Assembly: GCF_025567315.1 (NCBI RefSeq)
Contig: NZ_JAOQJE010000017.1
Span: 1-40,328, forward strand
From: Agathobaculum ammoniilyticum
Lineage (GTDB): Bacteria > Bacillota > Clostridia > Oscillospirales > Butyricicoccaceae
Length of the DNA: 40,328 bases
Direction: 5' to 3'
This document shows, piece after piece, positions 7,462 through 15,890 of this stretch; the stretch's first letter is position 1, and each line of letters begins with the position of its first letter. The position numbers were made by a program, and so were the translations under genes. Below the pieces are notes generated by a model that saw only the letters and a program-made list of their open reading frames with translations, searched no databases and was not told where the DNA came from.

Positions 7462-9513
7462 ATGAGCAAAAAAAAGAATCAGAAGCTGGTGACGCCCGAG
7501 ATCCTGCGTCAGGCAATCATCGGCTCCTTTACCAAGCTGAATCCGCGTTACATGATGAAGAATCCCGTCATGTTCGTGGTTGAAATCGGCTTTCTCATCT
7601 CGCTGCTTTTGTCTTTCGTGCCCGGACTGTTTGGAGACACGTCGGCAAACGCCCGCATTTACAATATCATCGTTGCAGTTATCCTGCTGATTACCGTGCT
7701 GTTCGCGAACTTCGCCGAGTCCGTAGCAGAGGGCCGCGGCAAAGCACAGGCGGCAAGCCTGCGCAAGACGCAGAAGGATACGCTGGCGCATCTGCTGCAG
7801 GAAGACGGTTCGACCAAGGACGTTATGTCCAGCGAACTCAAAAAAGGCGATGTCGTCATGGTTTCCGCGGGAGAGATCATCCCGGGCGACGGCGAGGTTA
7901 TCGAGGGCATTGCGTCGGTCGATGAATCCGCCATCACAGGTGAGTCCGCTCCGGTTGTCCGCGAGTCGGGCGGCGACTTCTGCTCGGTAACAGGCGGCAC
8001 GACCGTTGTTTCCGACTGGCTGAAGATCCGCATTACCTCTGAACCAGGCAACAGCTTCCTCGACCGCATGATTGCGCTGGTTGAGGGTGCGTCCCGCAAA
8101 AAGACCCCGAATGAGATCGCGCTGAACACACTGCTTGTTTCGCTGACCATCATTTTCCTGATCGTTATCGTAACGCTCTACCCGATCGGCCTGTACTCCG
8201 GCGTCCAGATCCAGATGTCCACGCTGATCGCGTTGATGGTCTGCCTGATCCCGACCACCATCGGCGGCCTGTTGTCCGCCATTGGCATCGCGGGCATGGA
8301 CCGCGTCACCCGCTTTAACGTCATTGCCATGTCCGGCAAGGCGGTCGAGGCCTGCGGCGACGTTGATACCATGATACTCGACAAGACTGGTACCATCACC
8401 TACGGCAACCGTCTCGCTGCGGATTTCTATCCGGTAGGCGGCGCGAAGCGCGAGGAGCTGATCCGCTGCGCTGCACTGACCAGCCTGCACGACGAGACGC
8501 CGGAGGGCAAGTCCACGCTTGAGCTGGCGCGCCGTCTCGGCGACGCGAGCGAGGAGACCCCAGGCTCCGAGTTCCTCGAGTTTACTGCACAGACCCGCAT
8601 GAGCGGCGTCAACCTGCCGGACGGCACCAAGGTGCGCAAGGGTGCGTCCGACGCCATCGAGCAGTACATCAAGGATCTGGGCGGCAAGATCCCGTCCGAC
8701 CTGCATGAGCAGGTAAACCAGATCTCGTCCCTCGGCGGCACGCCGCTGGTCGTTTGCGAGAACGACCGAATCCTCGGCGTCATCTACCTGAAGGATACGG
8801 TCAAGGCCGGCATGGTCGAGCGCTTCGAGCGCCTGCGCGCCATCGGTATCAAGACCATCATGTGTACGGGCGACAACCCGCTGACTGCGGCGACCATTGC
8901 CAAGGAAGCCGGTGTTGACGGCTTTGTGGCAGAATGCAAGCCGGAGGACAAGATCAAGCTCATCAAAAAGGAACAGTCTGAAGGCAAGATCGTTGCTATG
9001 ACCGGCGACGGCACGAATGACGCCCCGGCGCTTGCGCAGGCGAACGTAGGCCTTGCGATGAACTCCGGTACGACCGCTGCAAAAGAAGCGGCCAACATGG
9101 TCGATCTGGACTCTGATCCGACCAAGATCCTCGAAGTTGTCGAGATCGGCAAGCAGCTGCTCATCACCCGCGGCTCGCTGACCACTTTCTCCATTGCAAA
9201 CGATATTGCCAAGTACTTCGCCATCATCCCTGCCATGTTTATGCAGGCGATCCCGCAGCTGGGCGTGCTGAACATCATGAATTTGGCTTCGCCATACAGC
9301 GCGATTCTTTCCGCACTGATCTTCAACGCGATCATTATCCCCTGCCTCATTCCGCTGGCGATGAAGGGCGTTAAATACCGCCCGATGTCCTCAGGCAAGC
9401 TGCTGGCACGCAATATGCTGATCTTCGGCGTCGGCGGTATCATCGCCCCGTTCGTGGGCATCAAGATCATTGATATCCTGATCCACCCGCTGCTGACCCT
9501 CATTGGTTTCTAA
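7462..9513 (+). CDS. kdpB: K+-transporting ATPase subunit B, KdpB (P-type ATPase)
   Basis: A 683-residue P-type ATPase that hydrolyses ATP to drive potassium import through KdpA. The actuator-domain motif T159-G-E-S162 is present; S162 is the serine known in Escherichia coli to be phosphorylated for inhibition at high potassium. The catalytic aspartate is D307 in DKTGTITYGN, the same number as in Escherichia coli. Nucleotide-binding elements KGAS and the hinge motif GDGTNDAPAL are present, and membrane helices surround these domains. AAGGAGGAG precedes the ATG. It lies in the kdpFABC operon, 16 bases after kdpA and 18 bases before kdpC. Nothing looks damaged. Confidence 0.97.
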   Translation: MSKKKNQKLVTPEILRQAIIGSFTKLNPRYMMKNPVMFVVEIGFLISLLLSFVPGLFGDTSANARIYNIIVAVILLITVLFANFAESVAEGRGKAQAASLRKTQKDTLAHLLQEDGSTKDVMSSELKKGDVVMVSAGEIIPGDGEVIEGIASVDESAITGESAPVVRESGGDFCSVTGGTTVVSDWLKIRITSEPGNSFLDRMIALVEGASRKKTPNEIALNTLLVSLTIIFLIVIVTLYPIGLYSGVQIQMSTLIALMVCLIPTTIGGLLSAIGIAGMDRVTRFNVIAMSGKAVEACGDVDTMILDKTGTITYGNRLAADFYPVGGAKREELIRCAALTSLHDETPEGKSTLELARRLGDASEETPGSEFLEFTAQTRMSGVNLPDGTKVRKGASDAIEQYIKDLGGKIPSDLHEQVNQISSLGGTPLVVCENDRILGVIYLKDTVKAGMVERFERLRAIGIKTIMCTGDNPLTAATIAKEAGVDGFVAECKPEDKIKLIKKEQSEGKIVAMTGDGTNDAPALAQANVGLAMNSGTTAAKEAANMVDLDSDPTKILEVVEIGKQLLITRGSLTTFSIANDIAKYFAIIPAMFMQAIPQLGVLNIMNLASPYSAILSALIFNAIIIPCLIPLAMKGVKYRPMSSGKLLARNMLIFGVGGIIAPFVGIKIIDILIHPLLTLIGF

Positions 9514-9531
9514 GGAGGCTTTGATTTTATC

Positions 9532-10200
9532 ATGAATAACACGAAATCCGGTCTGCTGCATAATATCCGGCAGGCGGTGCTGGTTACACTGGTGCTGCTG
9601 CTGCTCTGCGGCTTCCTGTTTCCGGTCGTGCTTTCCGGCCTGTCTGCGGTCATCTTTCCTCATCAGGCGACGGGCAGCTTGATCGAAGTGGATGGCAAGA
9701 CGGTTGGCGCCGAATATGTAGGGCAAGAGTTCACCGAGCCCTATTTTATGAAGGGGCGTCCGTCCGCGTACCATTACAATACCTACTATGAGGATGCGGA
9801 AGGCAACCAGTTCTATAATGATGGCAGTGAATTCGCTGGCCTGTCCTCGGGCTCCAACAACTACGCCGCCTCCAACCCCGCGCTCGTCGAGCGTGTGGAG
9901 GCTGATATTGAGGCCTTCCTCGCGGCAAACCCGAATGTCACGCGCGAGGAGATCCCAGCCGACCTGATGACGGCTTCGGGCTCCGGCCTTGACCCGCACA
10001 TCTCCCCTGCTTCCGCCGAAATCCAGATTCCCGCAATCGCCGAGGCTTCCGGTCTGAGCGAGGACATCCTGCGCCAGATTGTGGCAGACAATACAACCGA
10101 CAAGATGTTCGGTGTGTTCGGTGAAGTAACGGTAAATGTACTGGGTGTTAATTTGGATATTGCCCGTGAAATGGGGTTGATCGGCGAGGTTTCCGAGTAA
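9532..10200 (+). CDS. kdpC: K+-transporting ATPase subunit C, KdpC
   Basis: A 222-residue single-pass membrane protein, the accessory subunit of the Kdp ATPase. After an N-terminal helix (about residues 12-40, LVTLVLLLLCGFLFPVVLSG) the extracytoplasmic part carries family blocks GSLIEVDGKTVGAEYVGQ, F-x-x-P-Y-F-x-x-R-P-S-A-Y, and a C-terminal D-P-H-I-S-P-x-S-A-x-x-Q-I-P with VNVLGVNLDIA. It is longer than the common 190 residues because of an insert around residues 80-130. AAGGAGG is present ahead of the ATG. A terminator follows at 10240, so the kdpFABC transcript probably ends here. Confidence 0.96.
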   Translation: MNNTKSGLLHNIRQAVLVTLVLLLLCGFLFPVVLSGLSAVIFPHQATGSLIEVDGKTVGAEYVGQEFTEPYFMKGRPSAYHYNTYYEDAEGNQFYNDGSEFAGLSSGSNNYAASNPALVERVEADIEAFLAANPNVTREEIPADLMTASGSGLDPHISPASAEIQIPAIAEASGLSEDILRQIVADNTTDKMFGVFGEVTVNVLGVNLDIAREMGLIGEVSE

Positions 10201-10239
10201 CCGGAGCTGCTGCCGGAATGCAATACAAAGATTTAAGGT

Positions 10240-10279
10240 CGAAGGGTAGCCTGCATGGTACAGGCCGCCCTTCGCTTTT
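10240..10279 (+). terminator. Terminator after kdpC
   Basis: CGAAGGG (10240-10246) pairs with CCCTTCG (10268-10274), with an inner stem GCCTG/CAGGC (10249-10253, 10261-10265); a run of five T follows. Typical intrinsic terminator. Confidence 0.85.
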
Positions 10280-10363
10280 TATTTTGTTTTAATACCGGTT
10301 TTATAATCTTTGCCCCAGATTTAGATATTTTCCTCTATGATAAAGCTGTGAGGAGGAGTGGAG

Positions 10364-10558
10364 ATGCCCGCATTGAAAGAACGTCTGATCCATTGGGGAG
10401 AGCAATTTGACGCCGCAATGGAGCGGTACATATTTCATCATAGATTTTTAGGGTTCCTGATGGTTTTTATTGGGATGCCTCTGGTGACGCTGGCTGCCGT
10501 GTGCATTTGCTCAACGCTTATTGTGCTGCCGATCGCATGGCTTTGGGGGCTGATCTGA
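10364..10558 (+). CDS. Small two-helix membrane protein between kdpC and ktrB
   Basis: A 64-residue protein with a charged N-terminal half (LKERLIHWGEQFDAAMERY) and a long hydrophobic second half (from about residue 28 to the end) that can form two membrane helices with a turn around CICSTLIVLP. The ATG at 10364 lies seven bases behind AGGAGG; a GTG at 10358 is in frame but too close to that site. I do not recognise the family. It stands alone between the kdp terminator and the ktrB promoter region, in the middle of a potassium island, so a role as a regulator or small subunit of one of the two transport systems is possible but only inferred from position. Confidence 0.65.
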   Translation: MPALKERLIHWGEQFDAAMERYIFHHRFLGFLMVFIGMPLVTLAAVCICSTLIVLPIAWLWGLI

Positions 10559-10590
10559 GGCAGAGCGCCGCAAACAGTGTGCCAAAGCGC

Positions 10591-10668
10591 CTTAATGCAT
10601 TCTTAATATTGCGGTTATATTGCTAATACCGTTTTAATATCTGCGCATGGATAATGTGTTAAGATAAT
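10591..10668 (+). promoter_or_regulatory. Putative ktrB promoter with paired 11-base-spaced repeats
   Basis: The gap before ktrB contains CTTAAT at 10591 and 10602 (exactly 11 bases apart) and a second pair, GCTAAT at 10622 and TTTAAT at 10633 (again 11 bases apart). A -10-like GATAAT lies at 10663-10668, so the second pair would sit at the -35 position. Direct repeats of 11 bases are what OmpR/PhoB-family proteins bind, and the same CTTAAT word occurs ahead of the kdp operon. KdpE control is my inference. Confidence 0.4.
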
Positions 10669-10695
10669 ATAAGTGGATATTAAGAGGTGCGTGCG

Positions 10696-12036
10696 ATGCG
10701 GTGGGTATGGCACAAAAACAATAAATCCCCTTTCAGGATTATCATTGCAGGCTTCCTGCTGGTTATCCTGCTGGGCAGCCTGCTGCTTATGCTGCCGGCC
10801 GCAACCAGAGCAGGCGTCAGCACGTCATTTATGGATGCGCTCTTTACTGCAACATCTGCGGTATGCGTAACTGGGCTGGTCATACATGACACAGCTGCAT
10901 ATTGGTCATTTTTCGGCCAGCTGATTATCATCATATTAATTCAAATCGGCGGCTTGGGGGTCGTAACCGTGGCCTGCGCATTTATGATTCCTTCCGGACG
11001 GAAAATTGATCTGATGCAGCGGAGTATAGTGCAGGAGGCTATTGCTGCGCCCAATGTGGGTGGTATCGTGAGGCTGACCGGCTTTATATTGAGGACCTCC
11101 CTGCTGATTGAAATGCTGGGCGCAATGCTGCTGTTTTCGGTTTTTTCCGGGGAATTCGGTTTCGCAAGGGGCGCGTGGTACGCAGTATTTCATTCCATAT
11201 CTGCTTTCTGCAATGCAGGGTTCGACCTGATGGGGATAAAGCAGCCGTTTTCATCCCTGACGGATTATGCGGATAATCCTCTGGTTTCTGTTACGATCGC
11301 ATGCCTTATCGTGGTAGGAGGAATTGGCTTCCTTACCTGGAACGATATCCGCACGAACCGCTGGCGTTTCTCCAAATACCGGATGCAGAGCAAGGTTATC
11401 CTTACCGTTACAGGCGGGCTCATTGTGCTGCCGGCGCTCTACTTTTTCTTTTTTGAATTTTCGGAAGCGCCAATACAGGAGCGTATATTGCTATCCTTCT
11501 TCCAGGCGGTCACGCCGAGAACTGCCGGATTCAATACTGCGGATTTAACCGTTATGAGCCAAAGCGGGCAGCTTATCATTATAATCCTGATGCTGATTGG
11601 CGGATCGCCGGGGTCTACCGCAGGCGGAATGAAAACCACGACAGTGGGCGTCCTGTTTGCAAACATGATTTCGACCTTCCGGCATAAAGAGGATGCACAG
11701 GTTTTTCATCGACGGATCGCAGGCGAAACGGTATCGCAGGCGGCAACTATTTTGGGGATGTACCTGATACTGTTTTTAGCCGGTGGCCTGGTGATCAGCC
11801 GATTGGAAGGCGTTGAGGTTTTAGGCTGCCTGTTTGAAACGGCTTCGGCAATCGGGACCGTAGGGCTTTCGCTGGGACTCACGCCTCAGCTGCACGACGT
11901 GTCCCATCTGATTTTGATTGCATTGATGTTCTTTGGGCGAGTAGGAGGGCTCACCCTGATATTTGCTACGCTGTTCAAGCCCCAGAATATGCGTTCCAGC
12001 GCAAGGCTTCCTCTGGAACGGATTACAGTCGGCTGA
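10696..12036 (+). CDS. ktrB: Potassium uptake membrane protein, KtrB/TrkH family
   Basis: A 446-residue channel-like membrane protein for ion-coupled potassium uptake. It shows the four pore-loop repeats of the superfamily: TSAVCVTGL near residue 60, SAFCNAGFDL near 180, TPRTAGFNT near 275 and SAIGTVGLSLGL near 390, plus the gating-loop type GGSPGSTAGGMKTTT near 305. The length fits KtrB better than the longer enterobacterial TrkH. The ATG at 10696 has GAGGTG six bases ahead; an upstream GTG at 10687 overlaps that site. The protein needs a cytoplasmic RCK partner, which is encoded directly downstream. Possible KdpE-type repeats precede it. Confidence 0.93.
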   Translation: MRWVWHKNNKSPFRIIIAGFLLVILLGSLLLMLPAATRAGVSTSFMDALFTATSAVCVTGLVIHDTAAYWSFFGQLIIIILIQIGGLGVVTVACAFMIPSGRKIDLMQRSIVQEAIAAPNVGGIVRLTGFILRTSLLIEMLGAMLLFSVFSGEFGFARGAWYAVFHSISAFCNAGFDLMGIKQPFSSLTDYADNPLVSVTIACLIVVGGIGFLTWNDIRTNRWRFSKYRMQSKVILTVTGGLIVLPALYFFFFEFSEAPIQERILLSFFQAVTPRTAGFNTADLTVMSQSGQLIIIILMLIGGSPGSTAGGMKTTTVGVLFANMISTFRHKEDAQVFHRRIAGETVSQAATILGMYLILFLAGGLVISRLEGVEVLGCLFETASAIGTVGLSLGLTPQLHDVSHLILIALMFFGRVGGLTLIFATLFKPQNMRSSARLPLERITVG

Positions 12037-12066
12037 ATTATCAAAGAAACAAAGGAGGCATTGCCT

Positions 12067-12717
12067 ATGAAAGCGGTTTTGCTGATTGGTCTGGGGCGCT
12101 TTGGACGCCATATCGCCTTACAACTGAATGAAATGAATCATCAGGTCATGGCGGTGGATCAGGACGAGGAGAGGGTAAACGCTGCATTGCCATTTGTAAC
12201 GAATGCCCAGATCGGCGACAGCACCAGCGAGGAATTCCTTTCGTCGATTGGGGTGAGGAATTTTGATATCTGCATTGTGGCAATCGGCGACAATTTTCAG
12301 AGTTCGCTGGAGACCACCTCGCTATTGAAGGAGCTTGGTGCAAAAAGGGTCGTAGCGAGGGCGTCCAGAGATGTCCAGAGAAAATTTCTGCTGCGGAACG
12401 GCGCGGATGAAGTGGTGTATCCGGAAAAGCAGATGGCGATATGGACCGCTGTCCGATACAGCTCGGATCACATTGCAGACTATATCGCGTTGGGTGATGG
12501 CCACGCCATCTTTGAAGTTGAGGTGCCGGCAGGATGGGCAGGAAAAACAGTCGGGCAATTGGATGTAAGGAAACGGTACCATGTGAATATTATGGCCGTC
12601 AAGAAAGACGGCAGATTTGAGGAGACTGCGGTCACACCGGAAACCACCCTGAAGGAAAACAGTACGATTTTGGTTTTGGGAAGCTATCATGACGTCCAAA
12701 GGTGTTTCCATATATGA
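12067..12717 (+). CDS. ktrA: RCK-domain regulatory subunit of K+ uptake, KtrA/TrkA family
   Basis: A 216-residue cytoplasmic protein with one RCK_N Rossmann domain (GLGRFGRHIAL at residues 7-17, the acidic nucleotide-ribose ligand in VMAVDQDEE, then IVAIGDNFQSSLETT) and one RCK_C (TrkA-C) domain from about residue 135. The single RCK unit fits KtrA rather than the doubled TrkA of Escherichia coli. KtrA rings bind ATP/ADP or NAD and open the KtrB channel; the RCK_C domain is a known c-di-AMP target in firmicutes. The start at ATG 12067 has AAGGAGG eight bases ahead; a TTG at 12061 in frame is too close. It follows ktrB by 30 bases, clearly the same operon. Confidence 0.93.
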   Translation: MKAVLLIGLGRFGRHIALQLNEMNHQVMAVDQDEERVNAALPFVTNAQIGDSTSEEFLSSIGVRNFDICIVAIGDNFQSSLETTSLLKELGAKRVVARASRDVQRKFLLRNGADEVVYPEKQMAIWTAVRYSSDHIADYIALGDGHAIFEVEVPAGWAGKTVGQLDVRKRYHVNIMAVKKDGRFEETAVTPETTLKENSTILVLGSYHDVQRCFHI

Positions 12718-12750
12718 TACTGTTTCTGCTACAGAAAAGAAGGGAAACCA

Positions 12751-13230
12751 ATGAAAGATATTGCTTTGGCAGCCGGCTTTTTAGCTCTCATGCTGCTGGG
12801 GCTCTACCTCATGGTGAAATTGGCGAAGACGATGCAGGAAATGCGGGAGCATAAGGAAACGGACTGCTTCTATATTGCGACGTCGAATCCATGCGTGGTA
12901 AAGCGGATCATGGAAATCCTGAACGACATGAAAGCATTGCATTCCGATAAGCATTACACCCTGTCGATCAGACAGGGAGGTGAAATCCTGCAAATGCTGA
13001 ACAGCCGCCGCTTAGGTGCGGCTGTCGTCACCCCAGAGGCAGCAGGCGGTCGCTTGCTTCTGCACCGTCTTTCCGTTATTTCGTCCCAGCCGCTGGTGAT
13101 GGATGAGGATGGGGCGCTACTGGCGTCGGCTGAAAAGGAATCCCAGCAGCAAAAGGTTATGTGGAGAATGGATGCCCCCAACCCGCTTGCACAGGAATTT
13201 GTACATCAGTTTTGTATACACAAGGCATAG
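12751..13230 (+). CDS. Membrane-anchored protein of unknown function in the potassium operon
   Basis: A 159-residue protein with one N-terminal membrane helix (about residues 5-24, LAAGFLALMLLGLYLMVKLA) and a soluble domain. The soluble part begins CFYIATSNPCVVKRIMEILN and goes on with SIRQGGEILQMLNSRRLGAA and VVTPEAAG. The order 'short beta strand, S-N-P, amphipathic helix, strand, G-G-x-I-L-x-x-L, A-x-V' is reminiscent of the first lobe of a LysR-type effector-binding (periplasmic-binding type 2) domain, but only about half of one is present and I am not sure of homology. A GAAGGGAAACC region serves as ribosome site. It lies 33 bases after ktrA and its end is 38 bases before kdpD2, so it is cotranscribed with both. 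It might link ligand sensing to KdpD2 or KtrA; that is a guess from position. Confidence 0.7.
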   Translation: MKDIALAAGFLALMLLGLYLMVKLAKTMQEMREHKETDCFYIATSNPCVVKRIMEILNDMKALHSDKHYTLSIRQGGEILQMLNSRRLGAAVVTPEAAGGRLLLHRLSVISSQPLVMDEDGALLASAEKESQQQKVMWRMDAPNPLAQEFVHQFCIHKA

Positions 13231-13268
13231 GCAGTGATATAATACTCCTGAATCAAGGGGGGAGTGCA

Positions 13269-15890
13269 ATGGCATTCAAGACAGAGGGGCTGTCTGATGT
13301 GGAGAAACAGTATGGAAAGCTGACGATCTTTGCCAGCTATTTTTCCGGCACGGGGAAGAGCTGGCGGATGCTGGAAACGGCCGAACGCGTCCGGCAGGCG
13401 GGACAGGATGTAGTAATCGGGCTGCTTTCCGGCGATGCGTGGAAAGATACCCGAGCGCTTGCGGATCGCTTTGAAATGCTGCCCTGTAAAGAGCTAAAGA
13501 AAAATGGCCGGACAGACAGGGAAGTCAATCTGGAAATGTGTTTGAAACGTATGCCGGATCTGATTTTGATTGATGATCTTTCGCATAACAATATTGATGG
13601 CGCCCGCCACAGGAAGCGCTATCAGGATATCGAGGAACTGCTCAAAGCCGGAATAGATGTATATACAACATTGGATATCCATCATATCGAAAGCCTTCAG
13701 GACACGGTTTCCGATATATTTGGGGGAACTATTCCAGACCGTATCCCAGATCGTATTTTTGATCAGGCCGCCCGTGTAGAGTTTGTCGATATCGAACCCG
13801 AGCTCCTGTGCGAGCGGCTGCTGCGGCAAAACCGAAAGGCGTTCCCGCTCTCTCAACTGAACGCATTGCGGGCAGTCGGGCTGCGCCGTTGCGCAGATAG
13901 GGCGGCAGCCTGTATGCAGCAGACGCCGCCCCATACGCATGACCAGATCCTTGTCTGTATTTCCGTTTCTCCATCGAGCGAACGGATTATCCGTGCCGCT
14001 GCGCAAATGGCAAATGCGTTCCAATGCGGATTGATCGCGCTCTTTGTAGAGACAAAGAGCTTTCAATGGGGGACAGAGGCTGACCGTGAACAGCTTCAGG
14101 AAAACATCAGGCTGGCGCAGCAGTTAGGCGCGACCGTTGAAACCGTGTATGGTGATGATGTTGCCTATCAGATCGCAGAATTTGCAAGGCTGTCTGGCGC
14201 GGCTAAAATTGTAATAGGCCGCAGCACACAGCAGGGCCGTCTGTTTTTCCGAAGGCCCTCCCTGATTGAACGGCTGATTTATCTGGCTCCGGCACTGGAT
14301 ATCCATATCATACCGGATAACCATCCGGCGAATCAAACCGCTGCAAAATACATGGAAGCCATGTATGTATCACCGGTATCCCTACTGGATCTGATGAAAA
14401 GCGCATTGATTCTGATATTGGTCACGCTGGCCGGTTGGGTATTTTACCATTTCGGTTCAACGGAAGCGAATGTCATAGCAATATATCTGTTGGGGGTCAT
14501 GCTGATCTCCGTATTTACCAAAAGCTCGGTTTGCAGTCTGACAGGGTCAGTCATCGCCGTGCTGGCGTTTAATTTTTTCTTTACAGAGCCGCGTTTTACG
14601 CTGCAGGCGCATGGAAGCGATTATCCGGTCACGTTTCTGGTCATGTTTCTCGTATCCCTCATCACCGGTTCCATGGCTGCGCGCTTGAAAGCGCATGCAA
14701 AGCATTCGGCGCAGGTCGCGTGGCGAACAAAGCTCCTTTTTGAAACGAACCAGTGCCTGCAAAAAGCACAGACACAGGAAGAAATCCTTTCCATAACCGC
14801 AACCCAGCTGCAAAAAATATTTCAGCGCGATGCCGTTGTGTATAATATAGAAAACGGCGCGCTGAACACCCCGACGCTTTTTCTGATGGATGACACGCAG
14901 ACTGGCGAGATCTATCGATCGGCAGAGGAAAAGCAGGTAGCGCAGTGGGTGCTGGCGAACAACAGACGCGCCGGCGCAGGCACGGACAATTTGCCCGGGG
15001 CCCGCTGCACCTACTTGTCCATCCGTACAGGGAAGCAGGTATATGGCGTGATCGGCATTGCGGCTATGGGAAAAACAATGGATTCCGTAGAAACCAGCAT
15101 ATTGCTGTCCATTCTGGGGGAATGCGCGCTGGCGCTTGAAAACCAGAACAATTTGGAAGAAAAAGAGGCGGCTGCCGTTATGGCGAAGAACGAGCAGCTC
15201 AGGGCAAATCTGCTGCGATCCATTTCGCATGATCTCCGCACCCCGCTTACGGCGATTTCGGGTAATGCGAGCAACCTCCTTTCCAATGGAAAGCTGTTTG
15301 ATGAACAGACAAAAAACCGGATGTATGCTGATATTTATGACGATGCAATGTGGCTGATCAATCTGGTAGAGAATCTGTTGTCTGTCAGCAGGCTTGAATC
15401 AGGCCGGATGAACCTCAGCCTTTCTACGGAGCTGATAGATGAGGTGGTTGCAGAGGCACTGCGCCATATCGACCGGAAAAGCACAGAATATCATTTGCAT
15501 ATACAAAGCAGCGACGAATTTACACTGGTGGAAATAGACGCAAGGCTCATTATTCAGGTGATAATCAACATTGTGAATAATGCGATAAAATATTCGCCGC
15601 CGGGTTCGGAAATCAATATCGGCTGGAAGCGTCAGGGGAAATATGTTGATGTTTCTGTTGCGGATAACGGTCCGGGGATACCTGATTCTGCAAAGCCGCG
15701 GATATTTGATATGTTTTACAGCGCGTCGAACCGTATCGCCGACAGCCGCCGCAGCATGGGGCTGGGGCTGGCGTTATGCAAGTCCATTGTTAACGCCCAC
15801 GGCGGAGAAATCACTGTGTCGGATCATTTGCCGCAGGGTTCGGTTTTTACTTTTTCAATACCGGCTGGGGAGGTCGAATTGCATGAATAA
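13269..15890 (+). CDS. kdpD: Sensor histidine kinase KdpD (copy 2), altered Walker A
   Basis: An 873-residue second KdpD. The layout equals copy 1: KdpD N-terminal domain, Usp-like domain (about 225-360), four membrane helices (about 380-470, ending FNFFFTEPRFTL), GAF-like region, HisKA with H654 in SHDLRTPLTA and HATPase with NNAIKYSPP, DNGPGIP and MGLGLALC. Differences from copy 1 are seen in the N-terminal ATP site: SYFSGTGKS (23-31) replaces GYAAGVGKT, so the first Walker A glycine is a serine, and DDLSHNN replaces DELAHNN. The ATG at 13269 is preceded by AAGGGGGGAG; an earlier in-frame ATG at 13161 overlaps the upstream gene and is unlikely. It overlaps kdpE by eight bases, so copy 2 is the cognate kinase of that regulator by genetic linkage. 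Confidence 0.94.
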   Translation: MAFKTEGLSDVEKQYGKLTIFASYFSGTGKSWRMLETAERVRQAGQDVVIGLLSGDAWKDTRALADRFEMLPCKELKKNGRTDREVNLEMCLKRMPDLILIDDLSHNNIDGARHRKRYQDIEELLKAGIDVYTTLDIHHIESLQDTVSDIFGGTIPDRIPDRIFDQAARVEFVDIEPELLCERLLRQNRKAFPLSQLNALRAVGLRRCADRAAACMQQTPPHTHDQILVCISVSPSSERIIRAAAQMANAFQCGLIALFVETKSFQWGTEADREQLQENIRLAQQLGATVETVYGDDVAYQIAEFARLSGAAKIVIGRSTQQGRLFFRRPSLIERLIYLAPALDIHIIPDNHPANQTAAKYMEAMYVSPVSLLDLMKSALILILVTLAGWVFYHFGSTEANVIAIYLLGVMLISVFTKSSVCSLTGSVIAVLAFNFFFTEPRFTLQAHGSDYPVTFLVMFLVSLITGSMAARLKAHAKHSAQVAWRTKLLFETNQCLQKAQTQEEILSITATQLQKIFQRDAVVYNIENGALNTPTLFLMDDTQTGEIYRSAEEKQVAQWVLANNRRAGAGTDNLPGARCTYLSIRTGKQVYGVIGIAAMGKTMDSVETSILLSILGECALALENQNNLEEKEAAAVMAKNEQLRANLLRSISHDLRTPLTAISGNASNLLSNGKLFDEQTKNRMYADIYDDAMWLINLVENLLSVSRLESGRMNLSLSTELIDEVVAEALRHIDRKSTEYHLHIQSSDEFTLVEIDARLIIQVIINIVNNAIKYSPPGSEINIGWKRQGKYVDVSVADNGPGIPDSAKPRIFDMFYSASNRIADSRRSMGLGLALCKSIVNAHGGEITVSDHLPQGSVFTFSIPAGEVELHE

